The position numbers and the translations under genes are program-made. 64,000 nt of DNA from Tetranychus cinnabarinus (lineage: Eukaryota; Arthropoda; Arachnida; Trombidiformes; Tetranychidae), in the NCBI GenBank assembly GCA_022266195.1, contig WHVY01000005.1:7068001-7132000 (forward strand), read 5' to 3'. Each line of letters begins with the position of its first letter. Within the stretch, counting starts at the first letter, position 1. The notes under the pieces were generated by a model. That model made no database searches and was not told where the DNA came from. It was given only the letters and a program-made list of their open reading frames with translations. Below, piece after piece: positions 10,200 through 24,800 of the stretch.

Positions 10200-13100
10200 G
10201 AAAATCTTTTTTTTTGTTAACGAAAAAAGAAATTCAATTTTTGCTTTTAAAAAGAGTAATTTTTTGAGGAAAAAATGATTAAAATGAAGCGACACTTTTA
10301 TAAATCTTTTCATTTTCCATCAAATTATTTTCACTGATTTACGGTGAAACATGAGAAAAGATGACTCGAAAAAATGCAATATTCTGTTGGAATTTTTGCT
10401 TCTTTTTCTACTCAACTTGAAAGGTACAAAGTGAGGGTCAACTGTTGACCTTTGGACAATATTTATGATTACTTTATGATTGGATTGTTCTCACCGAATC
10501 AAGATAATCTGATCAAAGTGTTTGTTTCTCTCGTAAATAACATTATCATGAAATGAAAAGTCAAATTATTGGCCAATTTTTTTTCTTCTCTTTTCAGTTT
10601 TCTTTTCATGAAACATTGAGATATTTTTCACTCTTTCAAATTCAATTGTTTTCTCTTTGTTTTCCCTTTTTATTCATCATCATAAATCAGAATTATCAGG
10701 ATAACTGGAAAAGAGAAAAACGAAAGATGAAAATTGATTCTTTTCATTTTTCTTCTTCTTTTCGTCTTTTCTTCTCCTTTCTTTTCTCGCCATTCATTTC
10801 CCATTCTTGGGTCAATATTATTTGTTAAAAAGATTATCATTATTGGCATTAATAATAATCTTGAGCTAATAATAGGGCAACATTTGAGTTAATAAAACAT
10901 TTAGAAATGAAATTAATAACAATAACTGTTATATAATGATGATAACGATAAATGGTAATAAATATTGAGTGAAGAATGGTGAACAAATGAAATTGTTTTC
11001 CTATTATAATGTTGTTATTAAGGGAAAAGTGAATAAACTTGAGAAGATGAGTTTTTTGAAACTTCAATTGAACTTTCATTTCAAAATAATATGATTCAAT
11101 TGACGGGCTAAGCAACAAGTTAAAAAACTATGAAAGATGAGATCCCCTTACTTGACCGATCGGCAAAGAAGAAAATGATTTCCATTAAATTATTATTGCT
11201 ATCATTATATTGAAGACGCAACTTTGATGATGGAATTTGCAAGATTTATTTTGACAACAGAATCCAATTTAGTCAATGAATTTATTAAAATAGTTTGTTT
11301 CAACAAATGGCGAGATAACTCAAGGATGGAAATTTGTCATTTCAAGATTCTTCAATTGAAAATGAAAACTTTTTTTACTTTTTGTTGGATTCGTTGGAAA
11401 TTTTAATAAACAAGTTTTTTATTGACATTTTTTGTAAATACATTCATTAATCTCATTTCAAGGAATTATCTGAAAGCGTTTTTGTCAAGAATTTTCATAA
11501 ATCATTTCGATTCAAATGAAAGAAACATAAGACGTCATTCACTAATTTCAATTAATCAAGAATAAAGAACTAATTGTTGAATCGTTTTGTGATACTACAT
11601 CATGAATCATGTACAGAATTAAATTTTTCCAACCAAACATTGAACATTTCATGTAATCTCGGTCAAAAAATCCTTTCAAGTTTAGTCCAAAATTTTTATC
11701 AACTTTTTTTGTTTCAAGAACAATCTCAAGTATAATCTCCAGTTTATTTGAACTGAAAAAAGAAACGTTGACATTCGAGTTTAGATTTAGTACTTTTTTA
11801 ATTGATTAAGACTTGAGCTGAAGTTTATGTGATTAGTGAATTGCAGAATTGGCAACTTCAAAGTTTCAAATTTAAAGAATTCGGTCTCAATTCTTTATTT
11901 TGCACAGAAATTTGTAGTTTCAAAAAGCTACGATTTTGCTACATTTAATTTTCCATCGATTTCGAGCCATCTAAGAACTTGATCTGTTCAGTTCATTAAG
12001 TGTTGGTTTGCATTAAGTTATCGTTTAAATTGAGTAAATTTTGCTTCTGGAAAATGATCAATGAAACATTTACTTTGCAAAAAAGTCTCGAGTCGAGAAA
12101 AAAGTTTGACTAAAAATGTTATTCTTGTTTACTGTTAACTTTACCATCAACTGTTCAACCTAAAGCACTCTTCATCCTCCTTTGAGCCTTACTGTTGACT
12201 CCTGGTGAACGGAAGAACCTCGAACGACAGAGTAAACAAGAAAGCAAAAGACAAACTATTTTGAGACTTCCTGAATAGAGAATCCATCCTGAGCAGGGAG
12301 GAAAGTAGACAGGCACCAGAAGAGAAAAAAAAGATGAACATGGAAAAGATACTTTATCAGAGAATTGAGTAATGAAATTTCAAAAGTAAATGTTGACAAA
12401 CCATAATGGCCAATACGGTCAATAATTGAGTTGTAAAACTTTTTCCTTCTTCAAATGTAAACAGTAATGATGATTAAAAGAATATCAAAATTTCCATTCC
12501 AATGAATTTCGAGGTAAACTTTGCTCCAATTTCTGAGCTCATTTAAACTGCAATTTTCGATTCAATTGTTTCTCCATTTTTAACCCGTTTACAACCCAAA
12601 AGTAAACTAATTTTTCTGAAACTCTTTCTTCTTGTTTAGCAAAAAAAAGTTATTCAATAATCAATCATTGAATATAATCCTTGGAAAGATTAATGAATCT
12701 GAATTTTCTCTTTGTTTCATTCGATATCATTTACCAATGAAAATGATGATACTGATGATGATGATGTTATCATTAGACCTGAACAACTTATACCTTGTGA
12801 ATTGATGCAAGAAATGAATGAACATAATGATCAATAACGGTTGTGTTTTATTGACCATTATTGTAATTATCAGCATGAAGTTTGGTGCAATCGAAAAATT
12901 ATGGGAACAAGAGACGAAGAGAACAAAATTTCACATTTTTCGTTGCTCGACATCATTAATATCATTATCTTGATTTGGTTCAAATTACACCATTTTTTAT
13001 TCTCATTTCCTTACCACTTTCATCCCATGGTTTTTAAGGTGAAAATTAACAGAATCAAGAGAAAAGAAGAAAAGTTTTTTTGAATGAAACCCAAAAAGTC

Positions 13101-16100
13101 GAAGGTAAAAGTTTCATCTCGCAATGAGTTGAATAAGGTTTAATTTCGTCCTTCTTCTTCTTCTCTCGAGGATGATATTCATCTTATTTCATCGTATTTC
13201 ATCTTCTCCCATGTAAACCTTTTACCGTCAAAAATTTTAATCTTCCCTTCAGTTATGCTTGTTCCTTCAGCTACTGATGAATGTCACTTGAGCGACTTTC
13301 AGCTTATTTTGCATTTTTACTTTTTTTCACTTTTCTCTTCTTCTTTTTTTTTGCTTTCAAGGTTTACTTTTTGCATTTTGGTTTGTTGCCCATATTTTTG
13401 CAGCTCACTCACCATCTTCATGATCATCATTTTTCTTCGCCTTCAAGTCTCGTATGATTTGCATGATTAAAGGCGCAAACTTGAAAGGATAAGGATGGAA
13501 GACGAAGAAGAGAGTGAAATGAGAAAAAAACTGATCAACAGCAGAGGTGAACAAAAAAGGTTTACCAAGGATGAAGATGAAGGTGAACGAAAATATTGAA
13601 CAATCGAGGAAAAGGAATTGATGAGGAAAGTTGATGAAGAGTAAACGATTACGGTTAACATTGAATTGATTTAGTTTGTCCATTATTCAATCAATTACCT
13701 AATCAAGTTTCGATTAACTTTTCGAGTTTTTTTCTTTTTCTTCTTCCTTTTCTTTATCCTGTCGCCTGTCCTTCTTGTGCTTCCAAGAGATTTTCATCTT
13801 TTCCAAAGTGACTCAGATTTTTGACATTTTTATCTTGCACATTATAACTTTAATCTCATCAATTGAACCTGACAAAGGATAGAACAGTTGATCAGTTTCG
13901 ACCAAGACAACGATTTTCCAATTTCAGGAGAAGAGAAGAAAAAACAATATTTCCATGATAAATATTATTTTCAAGAGTAAACTTTGAAAGAAATTGATTG
14001 ATAAATGTCTTTACAGACTCTTGCCTGGTTAGTCTTTGAAGAAGGGTAAAAAAAGGTTAATTTTGCTATCGATAAATAAAGGTTAACAGTAAATTGATTT
14101 GATAAAAATAAACTGACCAAGGCTTCGTCGCCATTGATTATCAATTTGTCAAGCACAATTGCTGGACAAAAGACAGACAAACTTTGAAAAACTCAAGTTC
14201 AATGAGCAATAAGAGTTTCATTTTAAATAAAAATTGCTGCCAAAGAGTTTAAAATAGAAACTTGATAATAGTAATCACACAAAATTAATCGGAGAAATTT
14301 CCTTTTCGTCACAGTTTTGCTAAGAAAATGACTTCAATTTGTTGTGAAACGAACGAAACTCGAAAAGATTGGGATAGAAAATAAAATAAAATCGCTTTTA
14401 TCATTCATCTCTAGTGAGATGTAATTTCATGGTTTTTGAATCTCACGTTTGGTTATCTATTTGACTTTCATGGACACAAGCTTCTGAAAATTCAATTCAT
14501 CTGTGGTTGAACAAGATTCAATCAGCGAAAAGATTTTACTTCTGATTTCATAGAAACAGTTAATATCGATAACTTTTTAAACTTTGATTTTGTAATTTTG
14601 ATAAAATCGAATAAATGAGAACATTTAAACTCCATTTTGCAAAGTTTATTTGGAAATCACATGGAATGAAACCTTTTAATGATGAATTTCATTTCCATTT
14701 ATTCTGCGAATCAATTACATAATCTATAATCAATAATGAAATGGAAAATTTTTTAATAACTTTTTATTCTTTCTAAACTATTTTTTTATTTCCACTTTAG
14801 ATAATATCTATAACATGGAATTCATCGTGAAAATCATGGAAACTGAGAAATGGAAGCAAAATATTCTAGAAAAAGTGCTAAACTCTCTTCATAGCCATTT
14901 CTAGCGAAAAGCAATCCAAAAGTAAATTCGCTGCAGAATCTTCATTAAAATTGTATTTCGATTTTGCATTCTGGGAATTGCAACCACAAACTTTCATGAA
15001 ATTGTTTCAATTTTGACAGATAAACAAGAAATTATAAAGCAAAGCAATTTGAAGTAATCAATAATTGAAACGAAACCATTAAACCCACCAAAAATGGTTT
15101 GAAATGTTTTGCAGTTTCAAAAATTCTCAACATTTTTGGTTCGCCTGTTGATTCACTTTGAGCAACAATTTCACCAAATAATCAACTTAATTATTTCGAG
15201 TAAATCATTAAAAATACAAATCTTAAATTGATATTCATCTCAAATCATTGAATCGAAAGAAAACATGAAATGAATTTCAAATAAAAATGAAGAAGCAAAG
15301 CGAATTGTCGTATTCGTGGAAAAATCATCTAAAAATATGCAATTCAGATAATCTTTCAAGTTTATTTTCTTTTTTCACTTTTCCATGTTTATCATGGTTA
15401 TGTTCATTTGTAACTTTATTATTGGCATTAAGAGTATCAATATTATGAAGAAAAGAGTAAATTATATTTTCACTCTTCTCATCCTGAAACTCAGCTTTTG
15501 CCAAGCTATTAAACTCGTTTACAGATTTTGACAGTAAAACAAACTTTTAATGTTCAGACTGAAGTTTAGGTGAAAAATGAGTGAATTGAAAGTTGCAAGA
15601 AAGTGAAATGAAGGCGAACGAAAAGGTTGCAACAAGAATCAGGTGAAAACTCTGTTTTCCTTATTCTCCTATTTCCACCAGATTATTTCAACATTAGTAA
15701 CAATTTTTCAGTTCATTTGTTTTCCAAGAAATAATTTCATGGTCTGTTCTTAACAAGGTTTGCCGAGGAAAGGAAAAGATGAATCGAGAGTAAACTTTCT
15801 CAACTTATTGTTTCTCATTTGAATATATTTTGTTTGTATTCATTTGTTGACTATTCACTTGAGTTGAGTTGAATTTGATGAAGGATAAAATTGTTTTGGT
15901 TGATCTTATTTCCACCGAATCTCTCTCTTTACATTTCTTCATTGGAAATGAATAAACTCAGGGAAAGTGAACATTGGCAACTCACAATGTTTGGTTTTGA
16001 TTATTTTTCAATTTATTTTCATCAACAATAACAGCCACAACAATGGAAAGTCATGAGCAATTGGAATGCTTTTATCAAACCTTTTCCTTCCAACAAATTT

Positions 16101-18780
16101 TTGCGTCTCATTCCAATGTCAACCCAGATTATTGGTGAATTGCTTTTTTCTCATTTTCAGACACTTTTGCTGCAAAGAAAACATTTGAACGTAAAGGTGA
16201 AATGAAATGATGCAAAGTACAATGTAATAATGATTGAAGCAATAATTTCATTAATAATGCAATGAGCTTCATCAACTAATTCAATTATGAACTTGATTCA
16301 AATGGATATCAAACAAATGGACTTGGAAACTGCAAAAGGAGAAAAGGCAAAAACTTTTTACTTTCGAGTTTAGAGTTAAACTTGACGAACTTGAAAGGGA
16401 CGAATTGGAGTTCATTTTGCAATTAAAGAAGTTTCTTCTGTTCGACAGTTTTCGATTAAATTTCGTTCACAGTTCAAATTTCAATCTCTTTTTGTTCAGT
16501 ATTGAGAGTTTTTCATCAAACTTATTTTCTGATGTGACTTATGATACCAACGGACTTATTTTGAAATGAAATTTTCTATTGCTGCACAATTGGTTACTTC
16601 GACTTTGGTTCAAACTTTAGCCTCAAACCAGTGTAACAACTTAAGAGTTGAATATTGAATGGGAATCTGAGTGATTTTGGTGCATTTGTGGAATGAAACA
16701 TTTCCTTTGTTGACTGTTTTGTAATTTTCTGGTTAAAATTTCATTCCATTAATAGGCACTTCAACTGTAGTCTGGCGGAGTTTTTGTTTTTTTTTGAGTT
16801 GAAAGACCATTAAATGTTCGAGAGTATCAAATGTTATTAAAATCTTGGATAAGGTTTCAATAGGAACATGATGGTAATGATATATGAAACGAAATTGATA
16901 AATTGTTGTATTTCAAAATGAACTTCTTTTGTTCCAATTAGAGGCAAAAAATGTGTTTAAAAATTAATAGAAGCAAGTTGCTTGAAAATGTGATTAAAAA
17001 GCACTTTATGTTCAACATGGAAGCCTCTTGATGAAATTGGTAAAGATGATTACTTATGCTAATTGGATTGAAAGATATGGAACAAAAGTAAAAGTGACTA
17101 ATAATGTGGAGATGTTTATAAACCAATAAATTAACCAAAATTAGACAAACTTTGCTCTTCAACCTTCAACGTGAAAAAAGTTGAGAAGCTTTTCAAGAGT
17201 TTCATCAACTTTTACTCATAAAATTAGCACATCAACGAGTAACAAAACAATAATGAACAGCCAAGTTTCGAAACCCAAATATTCAAGAAAATTTCTAAAA
17301 AGAGTAAAAAAACGAAAGAAATGGTGAAATCTTTCGAAACAAAACTTATAAAGAAATGCCCTTTACTCTTTGAATACTGAGACAAATGGAAAAGTCTTTT
17401 ATTAAATTCAGCCTCAATGATTTGAAGTCCACTGTTTGGTTTATAATTTGGGTTTTGATTGAATTCAATTTCTCAAAATGGTCCAGCAATCTTCGTCAGT
17501 TGGAAGCTTCTTTCGTAACCTTGCAACCTCTCAGTTGAAGCAATCACTCAATGATTTACACAAAAGTATTGGAAACAAATCAATCAAAGTGTATTGAGAT
17601 TGAATTCTTGTTTCCGCAAACATATTCTTTACTGGCATCGATGAACAATAAGACTTGGAATTTTGAAATGACCAAAAAAGATACAAAAAGTTGTCATTGA
17701 TACTTTTGTTCTTGTAAACAAAAAGGAAAAAAAACTTTCTATTGTAAACTTGAACTGGGAGTGAAACATTAAGGATATTTGCTCTCAGCTTTCTTCTAAT
17801 GATATTAAACTTGGTAAAGTTGGACCAAGATGAAGGCTGAAAGTCAGATGTAAAGTGAACCATGTATATAACATGAGAAAAGTAGAAAAAGAGAAAAAGT
17901 AAATAAAATTTCTCGTCTTCTTCATTGTCTGCCAACAAAAGTAGACATTTTTAAGATGACTTTTCTTCCAACCAGAATCATCATCTTTCAAGATTCATAC
18001 ATTTCCACTTATTATTCCAAAGGTTGAAATAATTTTCTAACATAAAATATTAATGTCTCAAATAGAGACAAAATATTATGCGATAAAATAAGATATCAAA
18101 GGAATGATATTATTCAAAAAGTAATGTCAATGTTGATGGAAAGGTTAGACGCTTAATGCAAGACAAAACTCATTATTTTACTCTTTTGTTTTACTTCATC
18201 ATTTCATCTCATTTCCAACTCAACAACGAAATAAACTTTTACCCATTCAATTATTACTTTGGGACTCTCAACGTTACCAATCATTTTGATCATGAAAAGG
18301 GCAACTTGTCTTTTTATTGTCTCCTTGAATATAATAACGTTTGAGAAGTTATCTAACCAAGTTATTCGAGTTTTAAGAGTTTATTTCTAGATCTCGGTAT
18401 ACATTCGTCAGTTTATCGCTTGTTGGTCTTTCATTGGCCTTAACATGAGCTACATAAGAATAAAACTTTTATTTTTTCTTCTCATTTCGAGTTTACTCTC
18501 GTTTTGAGCAACTTTCTCATCTTAACCTCTTTTATTTCTTACTCTATGGGGTTATATCCATTAGTTTATAAGGTGTTAAGCTTTGACCTTTTGGGTATTC
18601 AGTGATGATGGTTTGACTTGTTACTTTGGTAAACTTTTGAAACAAGAAAGAAAACCTCTTTTCCACTTTTCATGACTCAAGGGAATCTATCTCAATCAAC
18701 ATGTCTTCATGTTTCCAGATCTGCATAATCGTTTTCGTCAAATTTTATTGACACCTTTCATTTACTTTTTCTCACCAAAG
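10200..18780. other. Long AT-rich intergenic region
   Basis: No supported gene is seen. The stretch is dominated by T-rich and A-rich DNA with TTC/GAA tracts. A 7-bp palindrome with half-sites resembling nuclear-receptor sites lies at 10434-10452. An ATG at 18445 opens a short hydrophobic, signal-peptide-like frame, discussed as a finding. All longer ORFs start at non-ATG codons or are low-complexity. Confidence 0.55.
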
Positions 18781-18883
18781 CAATGGTAACAGTTGTGTGC
18801 ACGATAAGCCGAATGGATGTTACAATGGATTGATTTGCTCACATTCGGTCTGTATCTTCATGCTTCTCATTGAACTCTTATGA
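18781..18883 (+). CDS. Speculative terminal exon, cysteine-rich peptide
   Basis: One frame reads N-G-N-S-C-V-H-D-K-P-N-G-C-Y-N-G-L-I-C, then S-H-S-V-C, then a short hydrophobic end and TGA (18881-18883). The four cysteines are spaced C-x7-C-x5-C-x4-C with an N-G-L/x-C flavour common in small secreted disulfide-rich domains. Upstream, a pyrimidine-rich run ends in AAG at 18780, a possible 3' splice site. AATAAA follows 24 bases after the stop at 18907-18912. The local base composition is less AT-rich than its surroundings. No upstream exon can be joined with confidence: a signal-peptide-like frame at 18445 has a poor donor (C|GTTTTG). Four cysteines are too few to name a family. Chance is a real alternative. 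Confidence 0.22.
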
Positions 18884-21800
18884 TTTATTTGAGCACTAAT
18901 CTTGTGAATAAAAGTCTCTGTAGAAGAGAAACGTCAACTGGATAACATTAGAATGTTCACTTCATTATGAATGAAAATCTTGAATGAAAAATGTAGTTTT
19001 ACATGTAAGTAGTGAAACATAAAATGTTAAGCTTTTGGGTCACTTTGCAAGATGCATTTCTGTTCGCAAAAAAAGGCATCAACAACATGAAAAAGTAAGT
19101 GGCAAATGATATGTTTATTTGGGAAGAAACAAAAGGCAATTTAATAATAATGTTAACTTGCCTTAGGAATCTGATAACAAGAAGATGAAAAGAGTTTAAC
19201 TTTTTTTTCCTTTTTTTCCTTTCCTCAACTCCTCAGGAAGTTTACATAATATTAACTTTTTAGGCGCTCAGAAAATTCATTTTCCTTTATCTCACAGATA
19301 ATACATAATAGCATTAACTCTGAAGCACAAAAATTCAAATTTATTATCCTGTTCTCTGTTAAAGTGTGAATATTTGTTTTGATGTTTTGTTACTTCCCAA
19401 CCAATACTAACTTATAACTGATAAACATTAGCATATTCAATAAGAAAGAAATGTTTACCAAAACCATGAAGAAAAGAATGAATTGAATCATTAGAAATGT
19501 TGCTCAATTAGACAACATGGTTGAGGTTAAAATGAAAAGAAAAGTTTCAATTGGAATCTGATTGATAGAATGAAGGCAAAAATTGTGATCATGAGAAGTT
19601 ATTTTTGTTGCGGAAAGAAAATGTCATTAAAGTTGAGATGAAAATGATTACAATGATTGTGAAGATACAATCTGCTGGCAATTTGAACCATTAGATTGAA
19701 AAGAAGGTTTAGGGATGAAATGAAATGATAAATAAGTAAGGAAGATGAAGAGATGAAGAAGGAAATGACCCTAGAAGATTAAGCAAGTTTTAATTGAAAA
19801 AAATGTTCATCTTCATCCTTATCTTTTCATGTTGAAATGAGAATCCTATTATTCTTCTTTTTTTCCGACTTACAATGAAGTTTAATGTCAACTTTTTTCT
19901 CTGTTTCCTTTGCCCTTCTTTTGCTCTTCATCTCTTTCAATGTAAACAGCAAAAAGTTTCAAATTAATTACAAGTCCAAGTTGAGTAGCTTTAGTTAACC
20001 TTGATTATCAAGAGTCTCAGCAATGATAATATTACAATGTTTTATTCAACTGGAAACACTTACTACTGGGATTTCAGGATATTATTAAGACTGATACGGT
20101 ATAATTAGTGTTTCAACTGTTTCAACTTGTTATTATCAAAAGGAATGATTAATAAAAATTCATCTTGAGCGACCATTAAAAAAGGTTGAATACTGTGAAC
20201 ATTAAAAACTTTAATTGTCACATTTAAATCATTTGCTTGTAAAGTTTAATGTTGACTCCAAAGGAAAAGGTAAAATTGCTTGCTCAATGATTATTTTATA
20301 TTTTAATTAAAAGATAATTAATGTGTGCACATGTTAAACTGGGTGAGTCAAAATTATGTATGTTTATTGAATATTAATTGGGTTAGGAGAGAGTGAAATG
20401 AGTGGAAACATTTCCAGCGAAACATTTGGTCAGTCTTTTCATTTTCACTCCAATGGAAGACAAACAGGAAGAATGGGATGAAAAGTTTAATTTTCTTGCA
20501 GCAAATCAAATATCATGTAAATTTTCACTCCTCTTCAAGATAATGAACATTTCTATGTTTGCAGAATGCATAAAAAGCTGTTTGGCAAATGGTTGCCAAA
20601 TGGACATTGCAAGCTGAACATTAACCCTCTCTTCAAATGCAAACCAGTTTGGCCACAGGCTTGAAGATTAATTATCCAAATTCAGCACATTTTCGTTTCT
20701 TGATATTTGATGCTCATAACTTGTGGATATTCGGTTTCGATCAAGCTTAAGTTGCGTGTTTCGCAAAACTTTTGGCTAACAAGCTTATTCAGTTGTTTGA
20801 CTAAGTTGCAGTTGGAATATGATATCAATTCTGATGCTAATGAGAACTGAGTTTTATGGAAGTGAAATTTCATATCATATTGTATCTCAAGATATAATGA
20901 GATACATAAAGAAGGAAAGTGATTGTCTGATTGTTTGATGAATATGCGATCGGACGCTAGATCAAGTTGAAGGGGAAGTAAATCTGTAAATCTGTTTTAC
21001 GAATCATAATGATGCTGAAGACCAACCTGTTCAGATCTAACTCCAACAAAAGCAACGAGCCTTGGATTGCCTTTTGACCAACAACGAAAAACTTTTTTTC
21101 AAAAGTTCGTTTCCTGCAAATAGAAGCTACAATAAAATCAGTTTGATGTTGTCAGTTATGAACACAATCGAAGCTTGCAACTTGGAGCTTTACTGATGAC
21201 TAAAGAAAGTTTTTGCTTTGCAAATGCATTCCACTTTCTGTCATTATAAACCTTGTTAGTCCAACTCTTAACTTGGAAGTGGAGGTTTCTGCAAACTCAC
21301 TTTTGCTCAAGTTTAATGAACAATATGCAGATCAGTTGATTGGGTTCTAATAAATGTTTCATTTTATCGTTTAGTTGCATTCATCATAAGTGAGAGACAA
21401 GTTAATTGATTGTAGTTAACCAGTTTCATTGAAGTTTCAAGTTGATATAAAAACAGAACTCATGAAGCGAAAAAGCAATTGAACCAATAAGCAAATGATT
21501 GAAGGGTAAAGTTGGGCATAAAAGTGCACGATTAATCGGTTAGACCAGATAAATTCATTTGTAACACTGTTTAAGTCCATTAAATGTTACACCTTTTAAG
21601 TTGATGTATGAGGTATGTAAGTAAAAATGATTACTTCTCATGAATCTTTTCCTTTTCTTCATTTTTTGCGCTTCTTTTCCCTGATCGCTATTCTTACTAT
21701 TTATGACAACATGTAATTTACCTTATTTCACTTGATCTTCTTCGCCTTCTTCATTTTTTTCATTGTCTTTTCTTCTTCTTCTTTTCCTTCCCTTCCCTTG

Positions 21801-24800
21801 CCTTTCCTTTTTATTTATCATCATCTTTCCAGTCAGGTTTGCCTTGAAACTCGGTCAAAATTACTTTTCCAGAATTTATTCCATCTTTTCCATTCTTATC
21901 ATTATACTTCGATTCATTCCCAGTCTTTAAAGGAACCCAGTTATTCATTTCATCATGAATCGAAACCAATCAACTCTTCTGTTGCCAGAAACAAGAAAAA
22001 ATTAAACATAAAAGTTAATCTCATTTGAATATCACAACACGATGACAGTTACTGAGTTGATGAACTTTCATTTTTTCCACAAATTCTTGTTTTCCATTTT
22101 TGCAAACTTCAGTTCTGTTATCAAAATAAAGCATGAACATTATGATAATAAAATAACGAGAAAAAAAACAAATGAAAAGCAAAGATAAACTGTTTAATTT
22201 TGATTCTCATTATGATTGTTGTTAAACTTGAGCAAACAATAACAGAATTTTCAATAACATTGAATCCATAGAGATTTGAGGCAAACAGCGAAAATGAAAA
22301 AGACGAAAATATTGACTTGAAATTCATTGATATGAAATAAAATTCTTTCAGAATTGTCAGGGTAAAGCGAAATGAGAATAATGAAGAATTGCAAATAGAG
22401 ACGAAACAAAAAGAAATGGAAAATGTTCCAATTTTCATTTTCTCTCAAAACCAAGCGACTTGGCAAACAAACTGACTTGCAACAAAACGATTTCTCATGA
22501 ATATCTGCCAATTCTGTTAACTTTTACTGACCAATTTACCGGTCATCAATTTCCTCTGGTCATCTTAATTGCTTCTCATTAACCCTTTAATGGGTCAACT
22601 CATTAATTATAACGATTGGTAATGAAAAGAAACGACAAAAACAGGAAAGCACAAAAGTAGAAAACAATAGAAGAGGGAAAGAGACCAAAAACGTTCGTTC
22701 TCAAGTCAATAGATTCCATGATTGAACATCTCATGAATAAAATTTATGAACTTGCAAGCTTGATATTTATCACTTTAAATATTGATCCAATTCAGATGCT
22801 CAAAAGCTCTGCAATAAGTCAATATGAAATGGATTTTTTTAAAAAAAGAAGAAAAAAATTCAATTCAATATTTTGCAAAAAATGAACTCAATTAGTGTTC
22901 AAAATTCTGTTATATTGAGATTTTTCTGTTTCTCATTGAATCTTCATTTTCATTGTGGCTTGAGTTGATCATGAAACAGCAATCAAATCTCCTTGATCGA
23001 GCAAATTATTCCAAAACTTGTCATTTTCTTTTCATGACCACCTTTCGATTGTCAGCTCTTCAAATGATCAACTCAAAACTTTATCATGAAATTATCGGGT
23101 CAGTAATTATTCATGATAATGATGTTTTATTGTTATTTTTCATTTAGAAAATGAACTTTTTCTTTATATTCTTTACAATCTTTTATTCTTTGACTGAACC
23201 ACTTTTCTGTTATTTGCTACTTTTCCCTCCATCGATTGTTGTCAATCATTTGTTTAATCAAAAACATTTCAATCAACAATTGATATTGTTACCATGAAAT
23301 GAAATGTTAACATTTTGTAACACTCCTTCCAGCTTTACCCTGCAACAATATTATCCAAAATGATAATATTATTACATTTTCTTTTCATCTGTATATGAAT
23401 ATTGGTATCAAAGTGCAGAATGAAAAATGATTTTTTAGCCTTTTCTTTTTCTATCGTTACCATCTATTGATTTCATCAATCAAGTGGCAAAAAGAAGAAA
23501 AGAAAGACTTTGAAATCAAAATCCTTTGTATATTCATGATGTTACATGAGAAACTGATATCAAAATATAATGATAATGGAGTTTACGGTTTTCCTCCAAA
23601 TCTCAGAATTGATGTCATTTTACTGAACTTCACAAAAAAACAAAACACTTACACATAAATTAATTAAATTTGATCCGCCTAAGCCTAATAATTTACCATT
23701 TAATTTCTTTAGCACTTTGAATGTTAGTAAAGCTTTCAAACAATTCCAAGAAAACTAAAGGAAAAAAACGAACGAAATCAGAAATTAAAAAACTTTGACG
23801 TTATTGTAACTTAACATCCATTTTAATGACGATTATTGGACTTACGATTTTCGAGGAAAGACTCCTTTCGACTATCTTTCTTAACAGATCTATGATAACT
23901 GTTTAACTTTGCAAGATTATATCAACTTATCGATAAAGAATAAACAAAATTTAATATTTTTAAGCATTCATTTTATAGTATTATCGAGTAAACTCCCAGA
24001 TGGATTTTCTTGTTCCCAATATAATTTACTATAAATAACGAAAATGAATTTGTATAAAATGGTTGAAGTTCAAAAACAAATGATTGAGAAAAGAGAAAGA
24101 TTCTAAAAATGAGCTTCAGAAATGCTCATAATTTGAACTATTAAGCTGTTGAGTTGTTCAAAGTCTTAACCTTTATGAATGATTGAGGAGATCACACTAT
24201 AATCTTGTGTAAAAGCAGTCATAAATTATTCACTGAAATGGACAAGAGGTGATTGATGAAACAGGAAAAATTAGTAGAAAAGATTTCAACACTTGATCAA
24301 AGGAAATGTTATCAAATCATATCTCACCGTACAGCAAGACTATTCCCAGAAATCATATTTTGCAAAAAAATATAACAAAGAAAATATTTTTCTTTTCAAA
24401 AGATGGCTTTGCAGATGAATAGTTGAATGGAATTGAAAAGAAACTTTGCTTCAAGATGAATTTCATTATTCCCATTTCAATGGAATTGTAACAGAAAATT
24501 TTGATTAATCTAGACGAAAAATTCTGAATCATTTATTGAAGTTATTAATCGAACAAAAAATGCAATTTCTTTGCCTTTCCAATATTGACATTTGCGATGA
24601 AACAAGTTTCACTTGACATTTACTCCAAGCACTTATCTCCATTATTCATCACTCTGTACTAATCAAATGAACGAGAAAAAAACATGAATTTGAGAAATTA
24701 ATAAAGAATTAAATTCACTTGATTAATCGAGTAAATAAAATTCCAAGCTGTAATCACATTGAATGTCAATGAATAAAAGCAATTTCACTTTTATCTCAAC

